Below are positions 36,094 through 44,806 of a DNA stretch of 64,000 nucleotides, one piece after another. The notes under the pieces are model-generated. The model worked only from the letters and a program-made list of their open reading frames with translations. It had not been told where the DNA came from and did no database searches. The first letter of the stretch is position 1. Every line of letters starts with the position of its first letter. A program made the translations under genes and the position numbers. This DNA comes from CAJXQU01 sp965223825 (GTDB taxonomy: Bacteria > Pseudomonadota > Gammaproteobacteria > CAJXQU01): contig OZ245018.1 of NCBI GenBank assembly GCA_965223825.1, positions 1,116,001 to 1,180,000 on the forward strand, written 5' to 3'.

Positions 36094-37887
36094 ATGAAGA
36101 ATATTCGTAATTTCTCAATTATCGCCCATATTGATCATGGTAAATCCACCCTGGCTGATCGTTTCATCCAACACTGTGGAGGCCTGAGTGAGCGCGAAAT
36201 GGCATCGCAAGTGCTCGACTCGATGGATATCGAGCGTGAGCGTGGTATTACGATCAAGGCTCAAAGCGTCACGCTCAATTACATCGCGCAAGATGGTGAG
36301 ACGTATGAGTTGAATTTTATCGACACGCCTGGACATGTGGATTTCACCTATGAAGTGTCGCGATCGCTTGCAGCTTGCGAAGGTGCGCTTTTAGTCGTAG
36401 ATGCGGCCCAAGGGGTCGAAGCGCAAAGTGTGGCGAACTGCCATACGGCGGTTGATCAGGGGCTTGAAGTGGTCCCGGTCTTGAATAAGATTGATTTACC
36501 GGCTGCTGAACCTGATCGCGTCGCGCAAGAAATCGAAGATGTGATCGGCATAGATGCAACGGAAGCACTACATGTCAGCGCAAAATCAGGACTCGGAATA
36601 GAAGCACTGTTAGAAATGATCGTTGCGAAAATTCCATCACCACAAGGTGATCCGGAGGCGACCTTAAAAGCATTAATCATCGACTCATGGTTTGATAATT
36701 ATCTTGGTGTGATCTCGTTGGTCAGGGTAGTCGATGGCGTATTACACAAGAATGCGAAAATTAAGATGATGTCGACAGGTCGGGTTTGGTCGATCGATCG
36801 ACTCGGTATTTTCACTCCAAAACGTCAGGACATGGATGCGCTTCAAACGGGTGAAGTTGGCTGGGTTGTGGCCGGAATAAAAGAGATTGACGGTGCGCCT
36901 GTGGGCGATACGATTACTGATGGGGTGAAGCCAGCGAATCTTCCATTACCTGGTTTCAAGCAAGTAAAACCGAATGTTTTCGCAGGTTTATATCCGATTG
37001 ATTCTGGTGATTATGAGGATCTGCGTGAGGCATTATCAAAATTACGTCTCAACGATGCGGCATTATTCTACGAGCCAGAAGTATCTGAAGCACTGGGCTT
37101 CGGTTTCCGTTGTGGATTTCTCGGCATGTTACATATGGAGATCATTCAGGAACGGTTAGAGCGTGAATACGATATGGCGCTGATCACCACGGCACCAACC
37201 GTAGTTTACGAAGTCGTCTCCACAGACGGTGAGATCATCTATATTGATAATCCAGCTAAATTACCTGCGCAAAACACGATCGAGGAGATTCGTGAGCCAA
37301 TGCTGCAAGTGGATATTCTCGTCCCACAGGATTATCTCGGAAATGTCATGACACTTTGTATTGATAAACGTGGGACGCAAACTCGTTTGCAGTACATGGG
37401 AAATCAGGTTTCTATTTCCTACGAATTGCCTATGAGCGAGATGGTTCTCGACTTTTTTGATCGGTTAAAGTCTGCTACGCGGGGGTATGCATCACTCGAT
37501 TATCATTTTACGCGCTATAACCCGGCGAAGATGGTCAAGCTGGATATAATGATTAATGGTGATAAAGTTGATGCACTTTCAGTAATTGTGCATGCAGAGC
37601 ATGCACAGCGGCGCGGACGTGATTTGGCTGAAAAAATGCGTGAGATCATCCCACGTCAGATGTATGAAGTTGCGATCCAAGCCACCATTGGGGCAAAAAT
37701 TATCGCTCGCGAAACGGTGAAAGCGATGCGCAAAAACGTCACGGCAAAATGTTATGGTGGCGACATTTCACGTAAACGTAAATTACTTGAGAAACAAAAA
37801 GCGGGTAAGAAGAGGATGAAACAGTTCGGTTCGATCGAAATTCCACAGGAAGCGTTCATGGCCGTACTTTCCAAAGGAAAAAATTGA
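36094..37887 (+). CDS. lepA: Elongation factor 4 (ribosome back-translocating GTPase)
   Basis: LepA is a translational GTPase acting on stalled or mis-translocated ribosomes. The 597-residue protein has G1 AHIDHGKSTL, G3 DTPGHVDF and G4 NKIDLP, EF-G-like domains II, III and V, and the LepA-specific C-terminal domain ending in KKRMKQFGSIEIPQEAFMAVL. Length matches E. coli (599). It is the first gene of lepA-lepB-DUF4845-rnc-era-recO, a conserved arrangement. Confidence 0.97.
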   Translation: MKNIRNFSIIAHIDHGKSTLADRFIQHCGGLSEREMASQVLDSMDIERERGITIKAQSVTLNYIAQDGETYELNFIDTPGHVDFTYEVSRSLAACEGALLVVDAAQGVEAQSVANCHTAVDQGLEVVPVLNKIDLPAAEPDRVAQEIEDVIGIDATEALHVSAKSGLGIEALLEMIVAKIPSPQGDPEATLKALIIDSWFDNYLGVISLVRVVDGVLHKNAKIKMMSTGRVWSIDRLGIFTPKRQDMDALQTGEVGWVVAGIKEIDGAPVGDTITDGVKPANLPLPGFKQVKPNVFAGLYPIDSGDYEDLREALSKLRLNDAALFYEPEVSEALGFGFRCGFLGMLHMEIIQERLEREYDMALITTAPTVVYEVVSTDGEIIYIDNPAKLPAQNTIEEIREPMLQVDILVPQDYLGNVMTLCIDKRGTQTRLQYMGNQVSISYELPMSEMVLDFFDRLKSATRGYASLDYHFTRYNPAKMVKLDIMINGDKVDALSVIVHAEHAQRRGRDLAEKMREIIPRQMYEVAIQATIGAKIIARETVKAMRKNVTAKCYGGDISRKRKLLEKQKAGKKRMKQFGSIEIPQEAFMAVLSKGKN

Positions 37888-37888
37888 T

Positions 37889-38710
37889 ATGACGATGGAT
37901 TTTTCGGCATTACTAGTTTTATTGACGTTTGTGAGTGGATTGATTTGGTTATTTGATACGGTTTTTCTCTTACCCAATCGGAAAGCAAGGTTGAATGCAC
38001 CGGGTTCTGATATAGACGAAGAGCTGGCTGAAAACCTGATAAAACCACCAATTTTGGTGGACTATGCGCGTTCTTTTTTCCCTATTTTCTTAGTCGTATT
38101 GCTACTTCGTTCTTTTCTTGTTGAGCCTTTCCGCATTCCGTCAAACTCAATGATGCCAACATTATTGACGGGGGACTTTATTCTCGTTAATAAATTCAAT
38201 TATGGAATTCGTTTACCAGTTGTAAATAAAAAAGTATTTGATTTAAGTGATCCAGAACGAGGTGACGTGATGGTTTTTCGTTTTCCAGAAGACGATAAAA
38301 CCCCTTTTATTAAGCGCGTTGTTGGTATTCCGGGTGATCGGATTACCTATCAAAATAAAGTCCTGCACGTAAACGGCGTGGAAGTTGTGCAGGAAAAAAT
38401 AGGAATCTATCAGGGTGTTGGATCCGGTGTGGGTATGACGGGCGCCACCATTTTAACGGAACATCTTGATCCGATTGTGCATACTATTTTGAATACACCT
38501 GATCGTAGTGGAAAAGAAGTCATCGATTTTGTTGTGCCAGAAGGGGAATATTTTGTCATGGGTGATAATCGTGATAATAGTCTCGATAGCCGTTTCTGGG
38601 GTACAGTGCCGGATGAAAACATCATAGGGCGCGCATTTCGTATATGGATGTATTGGGATAGTGAAAGCAAAGGTATGGACTGGCAACGAATTGGTATGAA
38701 GATCAAATAG
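37889..38710 (+). CDS. lepB: Signal peptidase I
   Basis: LepB cleaves signal peptides of exported proteins at the inner membrane. The 273-residue protein has two N-terminal membrane helices, the Ser nucleophile at about 87 (IPSNSMMP), the general-base Lys at about 142 (PFIKRVVGIPGD) and the box E motif GDNRDNSLDSRFWG. Length is between short and long family members. It begins one base after the lepA stop, with AAGGAAAA upstream. Confidence 0.96.
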   Translation: MTMDFSALLVLLTFVSGLIWLFDTVFLLPNRKARLNAPGSDIDEELAENLIKPPILVDYARSFFPIFLVVLLLRSFLVEPFRIPSNSMMPTLLTGDFILVNKFNYGIRLPVVNKKVFDLSDPERGDVMVFRFPEDDKTPFIKRVVGIPGDRITYQNKVLHVNGVEVVQEKIGIYQGVGSGVGMTGATILTEHLDPIVHTILNTPDRSGKEVIDFVVPEGEYFVMGDNRDNSLDSRFWGTVPDENIIGRAFRIWMYWDSESKGMDWQRIGMKIK

Positions 38711-38724
38711 TTTCGGGAGGTTAT

Positions 38725-39129
38725 ATGAAGATCGGATCACAGAATCAGCGTGGCATTACATTTATTGGATTTTTACTAGTCTGTTCATTGTTGGTCTTTT
38801 TTGCGTACATCGGTATGCGTTTGTGGCCGATTTATAATGAGAAGATCAAAGTCGATAATGCGTTAGATTCATTGTCACAACGTAGTGATATTGCACAAAT
38901 GAATACAGCTTCTATTGGAAAGAATCTTCTACGTTTTTTTGAAGTGGAAGATGTTGATCAGTTTAGTACCTTATCTGATATGAAGGGTATTTTTAGTGTT
39001 ACCCGCGTTAAAGGTAAAAACGAAAGGATGATGGGCATGACTTATGAAATTCGTCGTCCATTGATCGCCGATTTTGATATTGTTCTTAAATACGATAAAA
39101 GCCTGATCATACCTGGTACGGGTGGGTAG
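38725..39129 (+). CDS. DUF4845 family membrane protein
   Basis: This 134-residue protein has one N-terminal transmembrane helix preceded by a type-IV-pilin-like QRGITFIGFL stretch, then a soluble domain. It is found between lepB and rnc in many gammaproteobacteria and its function is not established. A strong CGGGAGG lies just upstream of ATG 38725. Confidence 0.88.
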   Translation: MKIGSQNQRGITFIGFLLVCSLLVFFAYIGMRLWPIYNEKIKVDNALDSLSQRSDIAQMNTASIGKNLLRFFEVEDVDQFSTLSDMKGIFSVTRVKGKNERMMGMTYEIRRPLIADFDIVLKYDKSLIIPGTGG

Positions 39130-39131
39130 TC

Positions 39132-39830
39132 TTGCCAGGAAAGCAAAACCAGATCGAAGAACTCGCGAAGGCGATAGGTTACCAATTTCAAAACCTGGAT
39201 CTATTGCAAACGGCTCTCCGCCATCGGAGTATCGGTACGCCAAACAACGAGCGATTGGAGTTTCTGGGGGACGCAATTCTCGGTGCGGTGATCGCAGAAG
39301 CACTTTACAAACAGTTTCCTGAAGCCCACGAAGGGCAATTAACACGATTACGATCTTCACTCGTTAAGCGCGATACACTCGCAAAGCTTGCACGTGAATA
39401 TGATTTGGGTCGTTATCTCATACTCGGAGAAGGTGAGTTGAAATCCGCGGGATGGCGACGTTCCAGCACGCTCGAAAATACGCTTGAAGCTGTTTTCGGC
39501 GCTGTCTACTTAGATTCAGGATTTGCACAGTGCCGAGGTGTTATTCTGAATATATTTACGCAACTGCTTAACTCGTTGACGCTTGACCATGTTGAGAAAG
39601 ATCCAAAAACGCAACTTCAGGAATACCTGCAAGCGCAGCAAAAGCCATTACCTGTCTATGAAGTTTTATCGACTTCGGGTAAATCACACGAGCAAACTTT
39701 CGTTGTAATTTGTCGTTGCGAGGGATTACCTTCAGCAGTGCAGGCAGAGGGTTCCAGTCGACGCGGTGCAGAGCAATCCGCCGCGCGACTTGTATTAGAA
39801 TTTCTAGAGCAGGAGAAAGTGAGTGGGTAA
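39132..39830 (+). CDS. rnc: Ribonuclease III
   Basis: RNase III cleaves double-stranded RNA, including rRNA precursors. The 232-residue protein has the signature NERLEFLGDAILG, the second acidic site TLEAVFGAVYLD, and a C-terminal dsRNA-binding domain (DPKTQLQEYLQAQ ... GSSRRGAEQSAARLVL). The start is TTG at 39132, two bases after the upstream stop, with GGTGGG as a plausible ribosome site; no ATG fits. It overlaps era by eight bases. Confidence 0.96.
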   Translation: MPGKQNQIEELAKAIGYQFQNLDLLQTALRHRSIGTPNNERLEFLGDAILGAVIAEALYKQFPEAHEGQLTRLRSSLVKRDTLAKLAREYDLGRYLILGEGELKSAGWRRSSTLENTLEAVFGAVYLDSGFAQCRGVILNIFTQLLNSLTLDHVEKDPKTQLQEYLQAQQKPLPVYEVLSTSGKSHEQTFVVICRCEGLPSAVQAEGSSRRGAEQSAARLVLEFLEQEKVSG

Positions 39831-40719
39831 GGAGCAACGTTGTGGTGCTGTGGCGATTATTGGACGCCCCAATGTTGGTAAATCAACGTATCTTAACCAT
39901 TCGATCGGCCAAAAAATCAGTATTACGTCGCGTAAACCGCAAACCACGCGGCATCAAATTCTTGGAATTAAAACCCACGATGCGTCACAAATCGTTTATG
40001 TAGACACACCAGGGTTACAAACCAGTCCAGATAGCGCGTTGAATCGTGGAATGAATAAATCCGTATTGCGCGCTGCCGCCGATGTCGATTTGTTGCTCTT
40101 TATTGTCGAGGCTGGAAAGTGGACGGATGCAGATAAAAACGTTCTGTTACTCGTCAAGCAAAGCAATGTGCCATGCATCTTGGTTATTAACAAAATTGAT
40201 AAACTCCCTGATCGCGAAACACTATTACCGTATATCCAGCAACTGACAGGCGAGCATGAGTTCACTGAAATCATTCCTGCGATTGCACGCACGGGGGAGA
40301 ATGTATCCGTGGTTGAGGAAGCGATTTTAAAACGACTGCCTGCAGGAGATCATTGGTTTCCAGATGATCAAGTGACGGATCGAAGTGTGCGTTTTCTTGC
40401 GGCAGAACTGATCAGGGAAAAACTGTTTCGGCGACTTGGTGATGAATTACCGTATCGATTAACCGTGACGATTGACCAATTCAAGGAAGAAGAGGGGTTG
40501 GCGCATATTATGGCGACGATCTGGGTTGAGCGTGCAGGGCAAAAGCGCATTGTGATCGGTAAAAAAGGTGCGATTTTAAAGTCGGTTGGAGAACAAGCCC
40601 GGGCTGATCTGGAAACAATGTTAGAGCAAAAAGTCTTTCTAGAAACATGGGTGAAAGTTCGCGAAAAATGGTCGGATGATGTTCGAGCATTGACGCAATT
40701 TGGTCTGGGATCGGAGTGA
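39823..40719 (+). CDS. era: GTPase Era, 16S rRNA maturation factor
   Basis: Era binds the 3' end of 16S rRNA and couples ribosome maturation to growth. The 298-residue protein has G1 GRPNVGKST, G3 DTPG and G4 NKID, and the C-terminal KH domain (RIVIGKKGAILKSVGEQA). The usual STLLN after G1 is STYLN here, a minor change. The start is GTG at 39823 behind AGGAG (39811-39815), overlapping the end of rnc. Confidence 0.97.
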   Translation: MGKEQRCGAVAIIGRPNVGKSTYLNHSIGQKISITSRKPQTTRHQILGIKTHDASQIVYVDTPGLQTSPDSALNRGMNKSVLRAAADVDLLLFIVEAGKWTDADKNVLLLVKQSNVPCILVINKIDKLPDRETLLPYIQQLTGEHEFTEIIPAIARTGENVSVVEEAILKRLPAGDHWFPDDQVTDRSVRFLAAELIREKLFRRLGDELPYRLTVTIDQFKEEEGLAHIMATIWVERAGQKRIVIGKKGAILKSVGEQARADLETMLEQKVFLETWVKVREKWSDDVRALTQFGLGSE

Positions 40720-40749
40720 TCTGATCAAACTAAACTGGTTTTCGAGCTG

Positions 40750-41460
40750 ATGCGTGTGGAATTGCACCCCTGTTTTGTTTTACACCAACGCGCTTATCGT
40801 GAGACCAGTTTATTGCTTGACGTGTTTTCACGCGATCACGGCAGAATAGGACTGGTCGCGAATGGTGTCAGTTCGCGACGATCACAGCGACGCTTACTTT
40901 TGCAGGCCTTCAAACCGCTTTTGCTCGCATGGAGTGGTAAAGGAGAGTTGCAGAATTTAACCGATGTTGAGGCTGATGGTAAGCTGATCGGATTAGAAGG
41001 AAATTCATTATTTTGTGGATTTTACATGAATGAATTGCTGCTCAGACTCTTACATCGACACGATCCTTGTCCAGAAATTTTCCTGCTTTACCAATCAACA
41101 TTAATACGACTTTCCGGTGATGGTGATATTGAGTCAATCCTTCGATTTTTTGAGAAACACTTGTTGAATGCGTTAGGCTACGGTCTAAACTTATTGAAAG
41201 ATGCGGAAACAGGCGAGAATGTTATAGCAGAACAAGAATATACCTATTTAGCTGAACTTGGTCCGGTTAGAGCAATCTCACTCCAACAGAACGACGGCGT
41301 CAAAGTACGCGGCCAAACACTACTAGCTTTGGCATCTGGTCAGACTTTTAATGACGTGCAAACGAGACACGAAGCAAAGATTTTAATGCGGTATTTATTG
41401 TCCCCTTTGCTGGGTGACAAACCACTGCATAGCCGAAAATTTTTTAAAACAATGAAATAA
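40750..41460 (+). CDS. recO: DNA repair protein RecO
   Basis: RecO helps RecR load RecA on SSB-coated DNA. The 236-residue protein begins with an OB-fold (CFVLHQRAYRETSLLLDVFSRDHGRIGLVANG) and continues with a helical domain containing FCGFYMNELLLRLL. Position after era is conserved; pdxJ and acpS, often next, are absent here. Length is normal. Confidence 0.94.
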   Translation: MRVELHPCFVLHQRAYRETSLLLDVFSRDHGRIGLVANGVSSRRSQRRLLLQAFKPLLLAWSGKGELQNLTDVEADGKLIGLEGNSLFCGFYMNELLLRLLHRHDPCPEIFLLYQSTLIRLSGDGDIESILRFFEKHLLNALGYGLNLLKDAETGENVIAEQEYTYLAELGPVRAISLQQNDGVKVRGQTLLALASGQTFNDVQTRHEAKILMRYLLSPLLGDKPLHSRKFFKTMK

Positions 41461-41479
41461 AATTCAAGAGGTTAAGGAA

Positions 41480-42181
41480 ATGATGAAGCGAACGTTAGTA
41501 TCAAGTTTACTATTCCCACTCATGGTCGGAATAAGTGCCTGCTCAGACGATGAAAAAAGTGCTGCCGTCGATGTGAAAGAGCCAGCCACGGCGATAGAAG
41601 AAGCTAAGGTTGCTGTTAAGGAGAAGGTTCAAGAAGTGAAAGACACTGTCTCTGCCGCTGCTGAAAAGGCTGCCGAAGAGACACCTGCTGCTACGACTGA
41701 TGTTGCTGAGGTTGTTACAACACCAGAAGTTGTAGAAGAGCCAGTTGAAGAAGTTGTTACACCTGCAAAAAAAGTGGTTGAGGAAGTCGCCGAAGCACCA
41801 GCGGCAGCGCCGACAAATCATGAGGTAAAAGCGGCAGTAACGAAGTTTTCACCGATGGTGTTGTTTATTAACCCTGGAGATACGGTGACGTGGACGAATA
41901 TGGCAGGTCACGATACGACATCTATTGATGGCATGATTCCTGAGGGAGCGGAAAAATGGCAATCTAAAATGGGTGAGCAATTTTCACATACTTTCACGGT
42001 CGAAGGTGCTTATATCTACAAATGCACACCACATGCTTCTTTAGGGATGATTTCAGCGGTTGTGGTCGGCTCGACAACACCAGCAAATCTAGATGCGATC
42101 AAAGCGATGCCAGAAAATAAAGGCATGATAGGCCGTACGATCCGTAAGTTAGATAAAGCGCTAACAGAAAAAAATAAGTAA
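41480..42181 (+). CDS. Cupredoxin lipoprotein with Ala/Glu/Val/Pro-rich stalk (pseudoazurin-like)
   Basis: This is a 233-residue predicted lipoprotein. The lipobox is ISAC (Cys21), followed by a ~85-residue low-complexity A/E/V/K/P linker (residues 27-112) and then a blue-copper domain. The pseudoazurin ligands are all visible: His144 (AGHDT), Cys182, His185 and Met190 (KCTPHASLGM, with C-x2-H-x4-M spacing). It ends with two helices typical of pseudoazurin. It is a paralogue of the next gene, sharing GMIPEGAEKWQSKMGE. A membrane-tethered electron carrier on a flexible stalk is inferred. Confidence 0.9.
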   Translation: MMKRTLVSSLLFPLMVGISACSDDEKSAAVDVKEPATAIEEAKVAVKEKVQEVKDTVSAAAEKAAEETPAATTDVAEVVTTPEVVEEPVEEVVTPAKKVVEEVAEAPAAAPTNHEVKAAVTKFSPMVLFINPGDTVTWTNMAGHDTTSIDGMIPEGAEKWQSKMGEQFSHTFTVEGAYIYKCTPHASLGMISAVVVGSTTPANLDAIKAMPENKGMIGRTIRKLDKALTEKNK

Positions 42182-42263
42182 GCGTGATTGGTTCAGGCTT
42201 CATTCATGGCGAGATGTTTAAGCTTGGCACCAATGGTGAGGTCTAGTCTAGATGTGTACTACC

Positions 42264-42291
42264 TTGACACATTGTTAATCACAGCTAAACT
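42264..42291 (+). promoter_or_regulatory. Sigma-70 promoter for the pseudoazurin gene
   Basis: A perfect TTGACA (42264-42269) and TAAACT (42286-42291) with a 16-base spacer lie upstream of the second cupredoxin gene, leaving a leader of roughly 135 bases. The leader has an 8-base repeat (GGTAGTAC, 42361-42368) complementary to GTACTACC just before the -35. Confidence 0.55.
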
Positions 42292-42434
42292 AGCGCGACC
42301 AGAAATTTATGTGAGCGTTGCCGAGCGCATTATTAACTTTTTAAAAAATAAGTAAATTTCGGTAGTACTTACGCTGGATGGCCAATGCGGAGCCATTAAA
42401 TCTGCTTAGAAAAAAAATTTTGTAGGAGAGTCAA

Positions 42435-42869
42435 ATGAAGAAGAGTTTTATTTTAGGTGCTGCGATGGCTGCGATGTTTACAACGAATGTAAGCGCAGAG
42501 GAACATGTAATTAAAGCGGCGGTGACGAAATTTGATCCAATGGTTGTTTTTGCACAGCCTGGCGACACGATTATTTTCCAAAACATGGCCGGCCATGATG
42601 CAGCAACAATGGACGGCATGATCCCAGAAGGTGCTGAAAAATGGCAATCAAAAATGGGTGAATTGTTTAGCGTAACGCTAGATAAAGAAGGGCTTTATCT
42701 TTACAAATGCACGCCTCACGCATCGTTAGGCATGATGGGCGGTATTGTTGTTGGCAATTCTGACAACTTAGATACGCTGAAAGAAGCGGCTAAAACGACA
42801 ACGGAGCCCAAAGGTATGTTGAATCGTACTATCCGTAAAGTAGAACAGGCTATCGATAAGAAGAAATAA
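42435..42869 (+). CDS. Pseudoazurin (periplasmic blue copper protein)
   Basis: This is a 144-residue exported cupredoxin with a signal peptide ending at NVSAEE (cut after ~21). Copper ligands are His54 (AGHDA), Cys92, His95 and Met100 (KCTPHASLGM). Length and C-terminal helices fit pseudoazurin, a soluble electron carrier. TAGGAGAG precedes the ATG. It has its own promoter and terminator, and lies between the stalked cupredoxin lipoprotein and a MxaJ-like gene, which suggests a role in periplasmic electron transfer from a quinoprotein dehydrogenase. Confidence 0.93.
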   Translation: MKKSFILGAAMAAMFTTNVSAEEHVIKAAVTKFDPMVVFAQPGDTIIFQNMAGHDAATMDGMIPEGAEKWQSKMGELFSVTLDKEGLYLYKCTPHASLGMMGGIVVGNSDNLDTLKEAAKTTTEPKGMLNRTIRKVEQAIDKKK

Positions 42870-42895
42870 GGCATTGCTTATTTCGTAACGATACT

Positions 42896-42932
42896 AAGGC
42901 AGTATTAGGAAACTGATACTGCCTTTTTTTAT
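42896..42932 (+). terminator. Intrinsic terminator after the pseudoazurin gene
   Basis: AAGGCAGTAT (42896-42905) and ATACTGCCTT (42916-42925) form a 10-bp stem, followed directly by a run of T residues. Confidence 0.88.
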
Positions 42933-43022
42933 CTAGAAACCAGGCAAATATAGGCCTATTAACCTGCCCGTAAGATTTTTTCCTGAACTTAATCTTGAAG
43001 TATGAATCTAGGTGTTATGCCT

Positions 43023-43046
43023 AAACCACGTGGGTTATAGTGGTTT
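43023..43046 (+). promoter_or_regulatory. Inverted repeat upstream of the MxaJ-like gene
   Basis: AAACCAC (43023-43029) and GTGGTTT (43040-43046) form a perfect 7-base inverted repeat with a 10-base spacer, about 40 bases before the start codon. It overlaps a possible -10 (TATAGT, 43036-43041), so it could be an operator or leader hairpin. Confidence 0.35.
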
Positions 43047-43084
43047 CTTGTGTTACTACAATTATGTTTCTCTGGAGGATCAGA

Positions 43085-43942
43085 ATGTCTAAAATTAAAA
43101 CAATATCGCTGATCGCATCTGTATTATCCGTCTTTACAACCGGCTTGGTGCGAGCTGAAGAAAGTGCAGAAATTCCTGATCGGTTTCGTGTTTGCGCCGA
43201 TCCTTATTCTTTGCCAAGTTCCAATAAAGCTGAGGAAGGTTACGAAAATAAAATTGCCGCTTTATTTGCAAAAGAGATGGGGGTGCCTGTTGAGTTTGAA
43301 TGGTTCCCACAACGCATTGGTTTTATTCGCAATACATTGAAAAATAACGATACAGAAGATGGACGTTATAAATGCGATATCGTAATGGGTGTTAATGCTG
43401 GTTTTGAACAAGCTGCCACTACAAAACCTTATTTCCGTTCTTCTTGGAGCATGGTTTATGTCAAAGATCGCGGCCTAGATTTTGTTAAGTCACAAGATGA
43501 TCTCAAGAATCTGAGTGATGATCAGAAAAAAATGTTACGTATTGGTATCTTTGATCGTTCACCAGCGACAGAGTTTGTTTTCAATCAAGGTTTGATGGAT
43601 CAAGCTTTTCCTTATCAAATTATGATGGGTGATGCTCGTGCATATCCGGGTCAAATCATTGAAGAAGATTTGGTAGATGATGAAATTAACCTCACGTTTG
43701 TGTGGGGGCCGATCGCGGGTTACTTTGCGCAACAAGTTGAGAAAGAGAAAGGGCTTAATTTAGCCGTTATTCCGATGATGAATGAAGATAATATTAAGTT
43801 TGATCATAGCATTACGATGGCAGTTCGTTATGGCGAGAAGGCATGGAAAGACAAAGTAAATGCGATGATCGAAAAGCATCAGGATGAAATTAATAAAATC
43901 CTGACTGATTACAGAGTACCATTACTGGAATTGAAAGATTGA
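43085..43942 (+). CDS. MxaJ/XoxJ-like quinoprotein-dehydrogenase-associated periplasmic binding protein
   Basis: This is a 285-residue exported protein (signal peptide to about VRAEE) of the solute-binding fold found beside PQQ methanol dehydrogenase genes. The family pattern is clear: RVCADPYSLPSSN near the mature N-terminus, YENKIAALFAKEMG, EWFPQRIGFIRNTL, CDIVMGVNAGFEQAATTKPYFRS. ATG 43085 follows GGAGG at 43076-43080; an in-frame upstream codon at 43040 lacks this. MxaJ is thought to assist maturation or assembly of methanol dehydrogenase. No dehydrogenase gene is in the window. Confidence 0.9.
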   Translation: MSKIKTISLIASVLSVFTTGLVRAEESAEIPDRFRVCADPYSLPSSNKAEEGYENKIAALFAKEMGVPVEFEWFPQRIGFIRNTLKNNDTEDGRYKCDIVMGVNAGFEQAATTKPYFRSSWSMVYVKDRGLDFVKSQDDLKNLSDDQKKMLRIGIFDRSPATEFVFNQGLMDQAFPYQIMMGDARAYPGQIIEEDLVDDEINLTFVWGPIAGYFAQQVEKEKGLNLAVIPMMNEDNIKFDHSITMAVRYGEKAWKDKVNAMIEKHQDEINKILTDYRVPLLELKD

Positions 43943-43959
43943 GGTCAATTGGAATTAAA

Positions 43960-44736
43960 ATGAATAATAAAATATTACTAAGCAGTGTTTTGGGGGTGCT
44001 CGTTGGCATTGCAACTAACACCGCTTTTGCTGAAGGTGCTGAAGAAAAAAACGTTTACAAAGAATTGGAAGAAAAAGGAATTTCCATTGGTGGCTTGAGT
44101 GATTCTCCACATCGGGATATTAATGATGTCGAGCTATCTGAAGCTGAGATATTGCTTTGGGAAACTGATCAACTTAAAAACATTATGAAACCGACGATTA
44201 TTCGCTATGAGTTTGAGCGTAAAAGTCAGATGGATGATGGTTTTACAGACTCAGTGGAATTGGACGTTTATAAGATTAAAGATGATGGGATGAAATCAGC
44301 ATCTGTGACGTTTTTTACTGGCGATCGTAATCAAATGGTGCCGCCTAATGAAAACACGAATGGCAATCCTATTCTCGGCATTTACCTGCAAGGTGATGTG
44401 TATGAGATGAATCGATTAACAGAAGGGAATTGGCGCTATTTTCATCGTCGAATCAAGTTCGCACTTTCAGAAGCAGCTGAGATCGAGCCAGTGACGTTTT
44501 CTGTTGATGGTAAAGAGTATCAAGGTAAGAAAGTTACTATAACGCCATATGAAAATGATCCTAAGCGTAAAATGTTCGAAGAGTATGCGGATAAAATCTA
44601 CGAGGTGATCGTGAGTGAAGAGATTCCTGGTATGCTTTATCAGATACAAACAATTGTTCCTGCGAAAAAAGATGCGCAGACCGCTGAGCCTGTTATGGTC
44701 GAAACATTGGTTTTTGCCGGTGCAGAAGTCTCTTGA
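43960..44736 (+). CDS. Exported protein of unknown function downstream of the MxaJ-like gene
   Basis: I do not recognise the family. The 258-residue product has a signal peptide (NNKILLSSVLGVLVGIATNTAFA) and a charged, mostly beta-prone mature domain with no cysteine in motifs and no membrane segment. ATG 43960 lies 17 bases after the MxaJ-like stop; a TTG at 43939 would overlap that gene. Co-transcription with the MxaJ-like gene and a shared terminator suggest a periplasmic accessory role in the same process, by context only. Confidence 0.8.
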   Translation: MNNKILLSSVLGVLVGIATNTAFAEGAEEKNVYKELEEKGISIGGLSDSPHRDINDVELSEAEILLWETDQLKNIMKPTIIRYEFERKSQMDDGFTDSVELDVYKIKDDGMKSASVTFFTGDRNQMVPPNENTNGNPILGIYLQGDVYEMNRLTEGNWRYFHRRIKFALSEAAEIEPVTFSVDGKEYQGKKVTITPYENDPKRKMFEEYADKIYEVIVSEEIPGMLYQIQTIVPAKKDAQTAEPVMVETLVFAGAEVS

Positions 44737-44777
44737 TCTGATCTAGGAAGAGGCCTTGACAGGCACTATTCTGATCT

Positions 44778-44805
44778 AAAAAGCCCTGCAATTGCAGGGC
44801 TTTTT
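44778..44805. terminator. Bidirectional terminator
   Basis: A perfect palindrome GCCCTGCAA/TTGCAGGGC (44783-44800) flanked by A-run and T-run sits between the convergent exported-protein gene and the DMT transporter gene, and can serve both strands. Confidence 0.88.
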
Positions 44806-44806
44806 A

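Noticed and set aside
42378..42396. ATGGC/GCCAT hairpin in the pseudoazurin leader as a riboswitch
   Set aside because: Only a 5-bp stem and no conserved aptamer features.
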